Of a stretch of 64,000 nt of DNA, positions 50,401-58,747 are shown piece by piece. The stretch lies in NCBI GenBank assembly GCA_023390815.1, contig JAEWCC010000007.1:1-64000 (forward strand), read 5' to 3'. Made by a program: the position numbers and the translations under genes. How positions within the stretch are numbered: the stretch's first letter is position 1; the number at the start of each line of letters is the position of its first letter. This stretch comes from Bacillota bacterium. GTDB lineage: Bacteria > Bacillota > Clostridia > Christensenellales > SZUA-584. The notes beneath the pieces are model-generated. The model saw only the letters and a program-made list of their open reading frames with translations, searched no databases and had not been told where the DNA came from.

Positions 50401-53378
50401 AGATTGGACAATGCTCTGTGACGCGCACAGAAGCAGGAAGCAGTGAGGGCATGGCAGATATTGAATGGCCTGCGGCCGGAGGAATATATACGATTACGGC
50501 ACAATATGTCCAAAACGATATTTCTGACAGTTATTATACTACAGGTTACGGCCAGATTGCAGTTTACACAGTCTCCAGGGTTGATCAAGCAGCGCTATCT
50601 ATCAACGATCCGGGGACAGTAATCTATGGAGACGCGCCTTTTAGCTTAATCGTCAGCGGCGGCAGCGGAACCGGAGCGCTCAGCTACGCAGTAACGTCGG
50701 GTGACGCTGTGAGCGTAAACGCAAGCGGACAGGTGACGATAAGAAAGGCGGGCACAGCAACCGTCACCGTAACCAAAGCCGCGGACAGCAATTATGAAGC
50801 GTCCCAGGCGACTCTTGATATCATGGTCGGTAAGGCAACGCCTGCGGCTGTGATTTTCCCGACATCAAGCGGTATCACTTACGGTGCAAAGCTTTCTTCG
50901 TCGGTATTGTCCGGCGGCAGCGGCGACGGAAGCTTCGCGTGGGAGAACCCGGACACTGTGCCGACTGTCAATAACAGCGGCTATCAAGTGATATTCACTC
51001 CTCGGGATGCTGCCAACTATGATTATTCAGGCGTTACGCTGGAGAGCACGGTCGATATATCGGTGAGCAAAGCAGTACCAACGGTGACATTTCCCACCGC
51101 GGAAACGATCACATACGGCGCAAAACTATCCGCCTCAGACTTGACGGGAGGCAGCGGTGACGGCAGCTTTGCATGGAAGAATCTAGATATCATACCGCCT
51201 GTGATAAACAGCGGCTATAGCGTGATATTTACACCAAGCGACACGGACAACTATCTCACGGTAGAGCGAAATGTGAGCATCATCGTAAACAAAGCCGAGC
51301 AGGCGGCGCTGGCTGTCAGCGGCATACCGGAGGTTATCCGTTATGGCGACGCGGATTTCGCAGTTAGTGTGAGCGGCGGCAACGGAGCCGGCGCACTCAG
51401 CTACCAAGTAACGTCGGGCGATGCCGTTGCTGTAGATGAGAACGGTAAAGTCAGCGTTCTTAAACCCGGCACGGCGGTACTGACGGTGACCAAGGCGGCC
51501 GACAGCAATTATATCAGCCAGCAGCAGACTGCCCAAATCAGCGTGAGCAAAGGCATTCAAACCTCTTTATCGTTGTCCGGCATACCAAGCACCATCCGTT
51601 ACGGAGACGCGCCTTTCGATCTGATCGTCAGCGGCGGCAGCGGTTCCGGAGCGCTCAGTTACGCGGTGATGTCGGGCGACGCCGTCAGTGTTGATGCGAA
51701 CGGGCAGGTGACGGTGGAAAAGGCGGGCACGGCGACAGTTACGGTGATCAAAGCAACGGACATCAATTATGAAGCGGCCCAGGCGGCTATTGACATCACG
51801 GTCGATAAGGCAACGCCTGCGGCTGTGATTTTCCCGTCATCCAGCAGCATCACATACGGTGCAAAACTGTCGACCTCGGTATTATCCGGCGGCAGCGGCG
51901 ATGGCAGCTTCGCGTGGGAGACTCCGGACACTGTGCCCACTGTCAATAACAGCGGCTATAAAGTGATATTCACACCGCGGGATGTCGCCAACTATGATTA
52001 TACGGGCATTGCGCCGGAGAGCATGGTCGATATATCGGTGAGCAAAGCGGTACCGACGGTAATTCTTCCGACATCAAGCGCTATCACATATGGCGCAAAA
52101 TTGACGTCCTCGGTATTATCCGGCGACAGCGGTGACGGCAGCTTTACATGGGAGAACCCGGACATCATACCGCCTGTGATGAACAGCGGCTACAATGTGG
52201 TATTTACGCCGAGCGATATAGAAAACTATCTAACGGTGAAGCAGATTGTGAGCATCAGCGTGAACAAAGCCGAGCAAGCGACGCTGTTGGTCAACGATAT
52301 TCCGGAGGTTATCCGTTACGGCGATGCGGATTTTTCTGTCAGTGTGAGCGGTGGCAACGGAAGCGGTACTCTCAGTTATCAGATAACGTCGGGTGATGCC
52401 GTTTCTGTGGATGCGACAGGTAAAGTAAGCATTCTTAAGCCCGGTACAGCAGTACTGACGGTCACCAAGGCCGGTGACAGCAATTATATCGGTCAGCAAA
52501 AAACTGCCCAAATCAACGTGAGCAAAGGCATTCAAACCTCTTTATCGTTGTCCGGCATACCAAGCACCATCCTTTACGGAGATGTACCTTTCGATCTGAT
52601 CGTCAGCGGCGGCAGCGGTACCGGAGCGCTCAGCTACGCAGTGACGTCGGGTGACGCTGTCAGCGTAAACGCAAGCGGACAGGTGACGGTGAAAAGGGCG
52701 GGCACCGCGATCGTTACCGTAACCAAGGCGGGAGATCATTTGTACAATAAAGCATCTGTGTCGGCGGAGGTTCAAGTCAAAGATGCAGTGCCGCTGGATA
52801 ATTCGTCAAACGAGCCAACGCCTTTACCATCCGCTAAGCCGTCGTCTCCAACGCCCACCGCGCCTGCTGCGCCTTCATCTACACAGACACCGCTTCCCGA
52901 TACAAGAACAATTACGGGGACATTAGTTGATTCAAACGGTAATCCGTTGGTGGGGTACGTCGTTGAACTGCATTCTGACCCAATTACGACGATTACAGAT
53001 GCGGACGGTCACTATACGTTCTACAATGTGGATTATATAGACCATGAATTGATTGTGAAAACACCAAAGAGCGAGGAGATTGCAGCGTTTAAACTGTCAT
53101 TCTTAGAAGGCGATAAATTCACCACGAATATAATGAAAAAAGGCGTGGATATTACGTTCACAAAAAGCACGGTAACGGTAGATATTCAGGTTGTCGTGGA
53201 GGCGAGCCAAAGCTGTGCGGCAATCTCGCAGGTTTTGGGTAACGATATTCCGAGAACAAGCGATAGCTTTTGGGGTATCGGCACACTACTATGGATCGGC
53301 GGCATTGTCGTTTTAATCATCATTACAGCGTTGTTCATCATTTTACGAAAAAGAAAAGTCAATGATATTTACGATTAA
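47442..53378 (+). CDS. Giant wall-anchored repeat protein with Gly-rich beta repeats and Ig-like tandem repeats
   Basis: This 1978-residue surface protein has a signal peptide (about 1-24, cut after QAA/VQA). About twenty Gly-rich repeats of the form GAGIGGG...GGTI.I.GG.V.A.GG follow (about 127-430 and 560-920, two blocks of roughly ten, each ending in a degenerate DIG.G unit), probably a parallel beta-helix. Ig-like modules (about 1046-1780) follow as an ABCD-ABCD-A pattern with a 975-nt DNA period. A Pro/Ser/Thr spacer (1783-1818), a carboxypeptidase-regulatory-like domain (1819-1890), an IPRTSD sorting-like motif (near 1937), a membrane segment and a RKRK tail end the protein. The ATG at 47442 has GGGGGAAGAGG upstream. 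It is probably an adhesin. No catalytic domain is seen. Confidence 0.9.
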   Translation: MKKKLLALLLCIGLMLIFLPQTVQAADDYTYIDQNGATKTTEGLTVTPITADTATLATGWYVVDSDVTRDGTITVSGDVHLILMDGFTLTVTGSTDNAGMRVSPGNSLNVYGQAARTGTLDAQGGLNGAGMGGGKNSSSGSITINSGFVTAIGGNYGAGIGGGYYGNGGTINVAGGTVNATGGNAGLVIEGTSLYTGAGIGGGYNGAGGTITISGGTINAVSGPADTATGAGIGGGSGKDGGTITISDGIVTARSARNGAGIGGGYFGSGGTIAINGGNITASTPYRAAGIGGGDMRDGGSITIRGGTINAYSEYGGSGIGGGYLATGGTINIQGGNITASGGTWGAGVGSGGEYNAGNITVSGGVITANGGDFAAGIGAGGTNSANSHNGGTIKILGGKVTAKGGASGMDAGLDIGRGRNGINGTVLIDNAAQVTLAANGIDSSVTTVGTCILQGSASGSLLGAYEDGTKIEGALIDVSNPSLTSGTDYTVSGDTVTLSGSGNSYVLFGSTTSRNVVVSSGSSANIALFAADIRPASGCALNMTGATVNMRLVESNTLTSTSGFAGLQAPAGSVLTINGSATATLTTQGSADAAGIGGSSNNSGGTITINSGTVIATGGSRGAGIGGGYYYSTGGTITINGGTVKARGGSGAAGIGGGDRGSGGSITINGGTVEAWGGAASVSSGAGIGGGVFGNGGTITIISGTVIAHGGGDGAGIGGGSSSSGGNINISGGNVNAYGGSYGAGIGGGWAGSAGNIFISGGTVMAQGGSNGSGIGGGGRGGTGGSVAISGGTITAYGGSAGYYGGGGAGVGGGGGTGSIGNGGASGEVTISGSAAVTARGIDGGAGIGGGGTGGGVGGAGGTLSADGANVTVSATGSGNGYDIGSGNSNTTGGSLSVTNNAAVMMNLNGTNANASFITGTVGGDGAGLKAGTYLNAQKLLSFSAVNVSPSSGADAFDTVTLNAVVDGISDTLPEGLISFKVNGEEIGQCSVTRTEAGSSEGMADIEWPAAGGIYTITAQYVQNDISDSYYTTGYGQIAVYTVSRVDQAALSINDPGTVIYGDAPFSLIVSGGSGTGALSYAVTSGDAVSVNASGQVTIRKAGTATVTVTKAADSNYEASQATLDIMVGKATPAAVIFPTSSGITYGAKLSSSVLSGGSGDGSFAWENPDTVPTVNNSGYQVIFTPRDAANYDYSGVTLESTVDISVSKAVPTVTFPTAETITYGAKLSASDLTGGSGDGSFAWKNLDIIPPVINSGYSVIFTPSDTDNYLTVERNVSIIVNKAEQAALAVSGIPEVIRYGDADFAVSVSGGNGAGALSYQVTSGDAVAVDENGKVSVLKPGTAVLTVTKAADSNYISQQQTAQISVSKGIQTSLSLSGIPSTIRYGDAPFDLIVSGGSGSGALSYAVMSGDAVSVDANGQVTVEKAGTATVTVIKATDINYEAAQAAIDITVDKATPAAVIFPSSSSITYGAKLSTSVLSGGSGDGSFAWETPDTVPTVNNSGYKVIFTPRDVANYDYTGIAPESMVDISVSKAVPTVILPTSSAITYGAKLTSSVLSGDSGDGSFTWENPDIIPPVMNSGYNVVFTPSDIENYLTVKQIVSISVNKAEQATLLVNDIPEVIRYGDADFSVSVSGGNGSGTLSYQITSGDAVSVDATGKVSILKPGTAVLTVTKAGDSNYIGQQKTAQINVSKGIQTSLSLSGIPSTILYGDVPFDLIVSGGSGTGALSYAVTSGDAVSVNASGQVTVKRAGTAIVTVTKAGDHLYNKASVSAEVQVKDAVPLDNSSNEPTPLPSAKPSSPTPTAPAAPSSTQTPLPDTRTITGTLVDSNGNPLVGYVVELHSDPITTITDADGHYTFYNVDYIDHELIVKTPKSEEIAAFKLSFLEGDKFTTNIMKKGVDITFTKSTVTVDIQVVVEASQSCAAISQVLGNDIPRTSDSFWGIGTLLWIGGIVVLIIITALFIILRKRKVNDIYD

Positions 53379-53388
53379 GTTATTATGG

Positions 53389-53408
53389 GCAGCGTATAGA
53401 TGCGCTGC
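53389..53408 (+). terminator. Short hairpin after the giant repeat protein gene
   Basis: GCAGCG (53389-53394) pairs with CGCTGC (53403-53408), 10 bases past the stop codon. There is no clear T-run, so terminator strength is uncertain. Confidence 0.4.
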
Positions 53409-53843
53409 TCAATTTCAACTCTTTCGTAAATTTATATTGAAACTCAAACAAAACAACTCTTTTATTGACGAAAAGAGATTTGTTAGGAAATCCGGTGATT
53501 GAGCGGATGAATGCTTTTACACCAGAAGGGCTATATTCGAGAAAAGAGGGCTGCTTAATCCAAACTCTCTTAAAAAATTCTCGAGCGGCTGGACAGCCAA
53601 TTTTGTTTTACTACATTTATACTACATTTATACTATATTTTCTGTAGTATAGCATGGATTTTGAGGGGATTTATAGACTAAGTAGACACAGTAGAATCGC
53701 TCAAAACCGCTTCAAATAGGCACTTTCGGCTTCCTGCCTTGCGTATTTCGAACCATAGGCCTACCGCCTCCTAAATGAAATGAAATTACTATGTTGTAAT
53801 ATTAATTTCTCAAAGTCTCTCTTAAACATATTGAGACTAGAAT
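53409..53843. other. Intergenic region with 11-bp direct repeats
   Basis: No credible gene is seen. At 53611-53643 the unit CTACATTTATA occurs at 53611 and 53622, then as CTATATTTTCT at 53633, exactly 11 bp apart. The same spacing and a similar sequence occur in repeat B (46345), suggesting integrase arm sites at the left end of the mobilisation module. Confidence 0.35.
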
Positions 53844-53871
53844 ACGGGAGAGCTGAAACCAGCCCTCCCGT
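53844..53871 (-). terminator. Hairpin downstream of the relaxase gene
   Basis: ACGGGAGAGCT pairs imperfectly with AGCCCTCCCGT around GAAACC. On the minus strand it lies about 100 bases past the relaxase stop. Confidence 0.5.
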
Positions 53872-53973
53872 TCAGGTTAACCAGATATTTTTTTCTTTTC
53901 CATTTGTTTATTCTCTAATTGTATCCGCGCCTTTTCCGTCGCATATTAATTGCTACCTCCAAATAGTCAAAGG

Positions 53974-55170
53974 TCACCTTTCGCGCTCATCGCGCTTTCT
54001 GCCATTTCGACGTAAATTGCGCCTAGCTTCACGTTCTTCACGATCCTTCAAGAAGATATCGGAAATAACCTCCTTAATGCGCTGCGGGGCTAGCTTCATA
54101 GCCTGTAAAAAACCACTTGTCTGTTCGTACAATTGCTCCCAACTGAGCTGCGAACTAAATAGCTGCGATGAAGTATCGCGCAGCTGCCGTGTCAAATCAG
54201 CTATCTTGCCTCGGGTAAGAACGCCTTCTTTTGTGAGTGATATAACCTCCTTGAAATCCTGTTCAAGAAGAGTCACTTTGCCAAACATCTTTTTCCGGCC
54301 CAGTTCGTCAAGTTCATGAAACGACTTGCTGGTCTGCCGCTCTACAACGAGTTGATTGAAAACAGTAGCCAGCTCCTTTTGTTGTGCCTCCACCTCTTGC
54401 TCGATGCGCGCCAGTTTTGCGTTGTCTTGCTGAATCTTGTAAGCCAACACCGATAAGTACTGTATCGTACTGCCGCGAATGCCGCGCTCAAAGTCTTTAA
54501 ACCCGGCGCTCCTCATATGCTCAAAGAACCTATCTTGCAGGAGTGAATAGGAAGGGATCAGCACAGCTTTTCCGTCCTCTGTCCGTATCGGTTCGCCGTT
54601 CTCATTCAACGCTTTTATTGATGCCCACTTTTTTGAGTGGCTGACCTGATGAATCACCTCCTTGACTGCGCCGACCAGTGACTTGTCCTTACAGCGCTTT
54701 GTCCAGCGTATTTCCTTCTCCACCACAGGGATATACACAACGTGCAGATGATAGTGATATACATCCCGGCTAAGCTCCTCTGACAGGTTTTTGTTGCGCT
54801 CGTCAGCATGCATGACTGCCGAAAGAATATACTGCTCTCCGCCCACCTCCTGAACAGCCATGTTGTACGTCTCAGTGAAGAAATCCTTTGCATATTCATA
54901 GCCGCCATGTTTTTCAAAATACATTGTGTTGACGTCAAACACCATTTCTGCAAATACATCTGCATCCGGCTTTAACCCGCGTGTGCTGATTGTTCCATCT
55001 TCAAGCAATTTGTCAAACGCTTGAGTATAAGTGCCGTCGCAGCCTCTAAAACGGATATTAAGATGGCTTCTATCCTGTACAATGTCGGGATTTGAATAGA
55101 CTTCGTTCTTGCGTTCATTATGGCGCTCACGAATAGAGAAGTTGTTGCGTGGATACGCTTTGTTTCTCAC
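53974..55170 (-). CDS. MobV-family relaxase (Mob/Pre plasmid mobilisation protein)
   Basis: This 398-residue protein nicks DNA at an origin of transfer and leads the strand into a recipient through a helper conjugation system. The MobV domain (about 1-200) has an HNERKNEVYSNPDI opening, the HADERNKNLS segment and the metal-binding HYHLHVVYIPVV motif (near 140). A long basic, coiled-coil-like region (about 220-390) and a strongly basic C-terminus (RRNLRRNGRKRDERER) follow. The start is GTG at 55170 without a strong ribosome site. A candidate oriT lies just upstream. The nearest genes are an XRE regulator and repeat A copy 3; no integrase or replication gene is nearby, so this is probably the remnant of a mobilisable element. 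Confidence 0.9.
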   Translation of the reverse strand: MRNKAYPRNNFSIRERHNERKNEVYSNPDIVQDRSHLNIRFRGCDGTYTQAFDKLLEDGTISTRGLKPDADVFAEMVFDVNTMYFEKHGGYEYAKDFFTETYNMAVQEVGGEQYILSAVMHADERNKNLSEELSRDVYHYHLHVVYIPVVEKEIRWTKRCKDKSLVGAVKEVIHQVSHSKKWASIKALNENGEPIRTEDGKAVLIPSYSLLQDRFFEHMRSAGFKDFERGIRGSTIQYLSVLAYKIQQDNAKLARIEQEVEAQQKELATVFNQLVVERQTSKSFHELDELGRKKMFGKVTLLEQDFKEVISLTKEGVLTRGKIADLTRQLRDTSSQLFSSQLSWEQLYEQTSGFLQAMKLAPQRIKEVISDIFLKDREEREARRNLRRNGRKRDERER

Positions 55171-55235
55171 GACCGTGCGATCAATCTTTGAAATACAACA
55201 TCACTTCCTTTCATCATCGTAGCTGGGGAGACGGG

Positions 55236-55273
55236 CACTTCCGTAGGAAGTGTATTACCCACTATGACACTTT
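55236..55273 (-). other. Candidate origin of transfer (oriT) of the MobV relaxase
   Basis: Upstream of the relaxase gene, CACTTCC-GTA-GGAAGTG (55237-55253) is a perfect inverted repeat overlapping a second one, AAGTGT...ACACTT (55249-55272). On the minus strand the second reads AAGTGTCATAGTGGGTAAT then ACACTT, close in layout to the pMV158 oriT core with TAGTGTGTTATAC. The nick would fall near the GTGGG/TAAT step. Inferred from similarity only. Confidence 0.5.
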
Positions 55274-55374
55274 CAGACGAGCTGAAAGATGCCATGTGGG
55301 CGCTCCCGCGGGGCTCTGCGAGGCTTATAGCACCTCGGCATTCTGCAAAACATCCAATACGCTGAAAACAAATA

Positions 55375-55926
55375 ATGCACCATAAAGGTGCAAATATTTG
55401 TTGCTTGATCAGATTAATTCGCAGCTTACGAGGAATGACCCAGAAATACTTGGGCATGTCCATTGGTTTTGATGAAAAGACCGCTGATATTCGCATGGCA
55501 CAATATGAGTCTGGCACCAGAACGCCGAAGGAAAAGCTGGTGACTGATCTTGCCAATGCCTTGGAAGTCAGTCCAAAGGCACTAGATGTTCCCGAAATCG
55601 ACAGCCATATCGGGCTCATGCATACGCTGTTTGCCATGGAGGACTTGTACGGCCTTAATATCAACAGCATTGACGGTGAACTATGCCTGACGCTTAATAA
55701 AACCAACGGGAACACCTACCTTTCCATGTTTGACATGTTGAACGCTTGGCAGCTTGAAGCCGATAAGCTCAAACGCGGTGAAATCACCAAAGAGGAATAC
55801 GATGATTGGCGTTATAACTATCCTCGTATTATGGCCGAGAGACTAAAAGCTGAACTTGATGCTCACCGAACAGAGAAATACGCTGAATCCACGAATAACC
55901 AGCATAACAACAAAAAAGCCAATTGA
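55375..55926 (+). CDS. XRE-type helix-turn-helix regulator of the mobilisable element
   Basis: This protein of up to 183 residues has an XRE DNA-binding domain (about 12-75): LIRSLRGMTQKYLGMSIGFDEKTADIRMAQYESGTRTPKEKL in outline, followed by an alpha-helical C-terminal part. Such regulators commonly accompany mobilisation genes in Clostridia islands. The ATG at 55375 lacks a clear ribosome site; a TTG at 55405 with AAAGGTG upstream is an alternative start. The gene is divergent from the relaxase gene, with the candidate oriT between them, and its last codons fall within repeat A copy 3. Confidence 0.82.
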   Translation: MHHKGANICCLIRLIRSLRGMTQKYLGMSIGFDEKTADIRMAQYESGTRTPKEKLVTDLANALEVSPKALDVPEIDSHIGLMHTLFAMEDLYGLNINSIDGELCLTLNKTNGNTYLSMFDMLNAWQLEADKLKRGEITKEEYDDWRYNYPRIMAERLKAELDAHRTEKYAESTNNQHNNKKAN

Positions 55927-56103
55927 CACTTAAAATCAGTTAGCTCTTTTATATGGATCATACAATCAATGTTGCCAAAACGTTAAAACAGGGCTATTTG
56001 ATGAGACGGAAAGCCGCATGATGAGTGGCATCTCCGCTGCGCGGATTTACTCCCGCTCGCTCCTTGAAATCGTTTCTAATATTCTTTTATAGGATATGGC
56101 TCA
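55910..56103 (+). repeat. Dispersed repeat A, copy 3 (degenerate core)
   Basis: This copy overlaps the 3' end of the XRE gene and matches copies 1 and 2 through the TCAGTTAGCTC arm, the ATATGGATCAT segment and one GTTGCCA (55971). The core is degenerate: CTCCCGCTCG (56050-56059), reading Glu-Arg-Glu-stop on the minus strand. The second arm pair is not recognisable. The lead-in AAAAAAGC shared with copies 1 and 2 suggests that those copies began as the tail of a similar XRE-containing element. Confidence 0.55.
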
Positions 56104-56130
56104 TGGTTTTAATTTTATCTTTGAAACAAT

Positions 56131-57081
56131 CTATCTATAATCAGATGCTTCCTCTTCATATTCCATCAGTTGTATGATTTGAGCCTTGCACTCTATTAGT
56201 TTCTCCCAATCATTCTCAGAGAAAAGCGACTTGTATTGCAGAATTAAAAACATAGCAATTTGGACTGAATGTTTTTTTTCATCTTCTTTTAGTTGATTTT
56301 CACGTTTTTCCAAGCCGTCTATACTTCTCATGTCTTTACGCGCGGTATCCTTCATTTTATTATCACTTAAAAGACATAAAACATTTGATATTACTCTAAT
56401 CATTCGATACGCCAAGTTAAGAGTTTGTTGCCCCAAATCTTTGTCCATCAAAGGCTTTCTGCAGATTAAGGTAATGAAAATCGACAATTCTCGGAAATAT
56501 AACTCAACGCTCCCGGTTGCTTGTGCGTTTTTTACCATTTGCTTTATGGCTAGGTTCTCCTCATTATTTTTGAATTTCAAATTTTGGCTAATATTAGTAT
56601 TCGAGGTGCAGTAATTGGCCGGTTTTGTTATGTAAAATAATAGTGCTCTATATGCGCGCCCAATCATAGGAAGTCTTGTGCTTATTATTCTTTGCGTTGA
56701 TTCAATTTTCTCAAGTAACGTTTTTATTTCTTTTACACCTTCACATTTTTCTAATCCCATATAAACAGAAAGAGCTTTATAGTTCGATGAGTCTTCAGAT
56801 AGCATCCATTTACTAAAAGATTCAATTGTATGCCCCTCGAACATTGGTTTCATTTCTTGCGCAATGCTATTCCCGATTGCTGCAAATAGCGATTCTGACA
56901 AAAGTCGATTTAATTGTTTACAATAAACCGGTAGAGCAATCAAAGCATCACGCAATTGTTGGAAATTTTTCTCATCGTTTGTCTTCATATAAACTTTAAT
57001 TGCCCATAATAATGAAAAGAATGCAGCAAGTGCACCAATTGCTTCAACAATCCGAATAAGAATATCAATGGTTATCTTCAC
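56131..57081 (-). CDS. Membrane-anchored protein of unknown function, partner of Lon-like ATPase
   Basis: This 316-residue protein starts at GTG 57081 with AAGGAG 6-7 bases upstream. It has one N-terminal membrane segment (about residues 9-31, IVEAIGALAAFFSLLWAIKVYM) and a long, charged, mostly helical cytoplasmic part, with no known catalytic motif. It starts 11 bases after the stop of the Lon-like ATPase gene, so the two form an operon. The DNA is visibly richer in A/T than the flanking genes, a sign of recent transfer. It could be the effector or membrane tether of the ATPase. Not recognised as any family. Confidence 0.75.
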   Translation of the reverse strand: MKITIDILIRIVEAIGALAAFFSLLWAIKVYMKTNDEKNFQQLRDALIALPVYCKQLNRLLSESLFAAIGNSIAQEMKPMFEGHTIESFSKWMLSEDSSNYKALSVYMGLEKCEGVKEIKTLLEKIESTQRIISTRLPMIGRAYRALLFYITKPANYCTSNTNISQNLKFKNNEENLAIKQMVKNAQATGSVELYFRELSIFITLICRKPLMDKDLGQQTLNLAYRMIRVISNVLCLLSDNKMKDTARKDMRSIDGLEKRENQLKEDEKKHSVQIAMFLILQYKSLFSENDWEKLIECKAQIIQLMEYEEEASDYR

Positions 57082-57092
57082 AACTGTTCTCC

Positions 57093-58394
57093 TTATATAT
57101 ATTTTTCCTTATATAGTTTTTTATTCTTTATTTCTTTCTTTTTAAAAATTGGTGCTTCGACTGTTTGTTCTTCATAATGTATTGTAGATAACATTTTTTT
57201 CATGTTGTCAATAGTAATTTTATCAACCATTTCTCCTGTAGAATAATAAAGACTTATAACCGCTTGACATAGCTGATTAAAATATCTTTTCAACGACCTT
57301 ACTCCTGGTTCATTTGTAAGATTATCAATTATATATTCTATCACATTATCGTCAATACTTAATGTGTACGGATTACATAATACACCATTATTGTTTGGTA
57401 AATTGATATTTCCAAGTTTATTTTCTTGAATTAAACTAGGCCATATATATCTTTTTGAAATAGCAATTTTCTCTTCGCGTGTATATTCATTCAATTCTAC
57501 TACCTCCAATCTATCAATTAGAATGGGGGATATCGTGCTCAATGTATTCGCTGTAGCAATAAAAAGTATTTTACTAATATCTATCGAAACTCCAAAAGAA
57601 TCATCAATGAAATTTGTGCGATCACTATCTAAGATGTTAATTAAAGCGTTTACTGGATCTCCATTTTCTGTGGATTGACCCATTTTATCAATTTCATCTA
57701 ACAGTATCAATGGTGACATATGTTTAGCGTTAATTATTGCTTCAATTATTTTCCCGGGTTTTGAGTTGCTAAAAACAGTACTTGTACCACTTAATGCGAC
57801 AGCATCAGATAAACCCGCTAATGAAATTTTAACGAAAGGTCGTCCCATCGCTTCAGCTATAGAAGCGGCAATTGACGTCTTGCCCACCCCCGGTGGACCA
57901 ATTAATAGGAGTACAGCACCGTAATCATCTCCAATATGTTTTTGACATGCAATATACCTTAGAATTTTTTCTTTCACTGTAACCATGCCATAGTGAGTCT
58001 TATCTAACAAATCTTTTGCTTCAGGTATGCTAATATTGTTAATCATCTCATTCCCCCAGGGAATTCTGGATAGGTATACAATCTGTGATTCTTTAATTTC
58101 TCCTTCTTTTGAATCTATTAGATACGATTGGACATTTTGAGGCATTTGTAAAAATAAATCCATCGAAATCAGTCGTCTGATTTTATTATTCAATTTATAA
58201 TATGAATCGACATCTGTATTACTTATCCATGGAATACTGTTTAAACTTTTAAGAATATTTTCGCTTAATTCTTGGGAACCACTCTTTGTTAAGTATTCTT
58301 TAAATCCAATCGGACAATTAGCATAGGTTGTATATGTGATGTGATCTTTTAAAGAACTATCTAAATTCATATACTCTTCGAAAAGGTCTCCCAT
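57093..58394 (-). CDS. Lon-like AAA+ ATPase lacking the protease domain
   Basis: This 433-residue protein carries the Lon-type ATPase core: Walker A GPPGVGKTS (near 165), GTSTVF, Walker B LILLDEIDKM (near 230), sensor 1 IATAN and an arginine-finger region near LIDRLEVVELNEYTREEK. The N-terminal part (1-140) replaces the usual Lon substrate domain and the whole Ser-Lys protease domain is absent (the protein ends about 45 residues after the AAA lid). The ATG at 58394 has GGAG about 8 bases upstream; an ATG at 58436 lacks one. Its partner is the membrane protein immediately downstream. A defence or stress role is possible, but only the family is certain. Confidence 0.82.
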   Translation of the reverse strand: MGDLFEEYMNLDSSLKDHITYTTYANCPIGFKEYLTKSGSQELSENILKSLNSIPWISNTDVDSYYKLNNKIRRLISMDLFLQMPQNVQSYLIDSKEGEIKESQIVYLSRIPWGNEMINNISIPEAKDLLDKTHYGMVTVKEKILRYIACQKHIGDDYGAVLLLIGPPGVGKTSIAASIAEAMGRPFVKISLAGLSDAVALSGTSTVFSNSKPGKIIEAIINAKHMSPLILLDEIDKMGQSTENGDPVNALINILDSDRTNFIDDSFGVSIDISKILFIATANTLSTISPILIDRLEVVELNEYTREEKIAISKRYIWPSLIQENKLGNINLPNNNGVLCNPYTLSIDDNVIEYIIDNLTNEPGVRSLKRYFNQLCQAVISLYYSTGEMVDKITIDNMKKMLSTIHYEEQTVEAPIFKKKEIKNKKLYKEKYI

Positions 58395-58666
58395 TTTATT
58401 TTCTCCATTCCCATTCATTGAAGATATTGATTGCATTATTTATACTTATTAAGAACACGGGTAGTTAGGTTGGTAATATTTTAAAATATTTTATCATATT
58501 ATATTACATATGGCAAATTATTATCAAATGTTGTTAATACTTGTGATGTTAACGTTGTTGTACAAAATGTTAAAGGTTGCCTGGCTACTGGACGGGAGTT
58601 TGTCTTATTTTGCGACTGCTCCTCCACAATCTTATTCCACTGCAATTCTATGTCCGCTAAACAATC

Positions 58667-58738
58667 AACGCCCCGTCTTCTGCTGAAAACGGGGCGTTTG
58701 TCACTTGCCTGACGCCGCAATTCTGCGGTGTCTTTTGT
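58667..58738. terminator. Two adjacent hairpins beside repeat B copy 2
   Basis: AACGCCCCGT (58667-58676) pairs with ACGGGGCGTT (58689-58698), and GACGCCGCA pairs with TGCGGTGTC (58711-58731) followed by TTTTG on the plus strand. They sit between the Lon-like gene and repeat B copy 2. The open frame across 58499-58720 has no supporting signals. Confidence 0.55.
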
Positions 58739-58747
58739 ATAAGTAAA

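Noticed and set aside
58499..58720. A 73-codon frame on the minus strand beside the Lon-like gene
   Set aside because: It crosses a strong terminator-like hairpin, has no ribosome site and no recognised motif.
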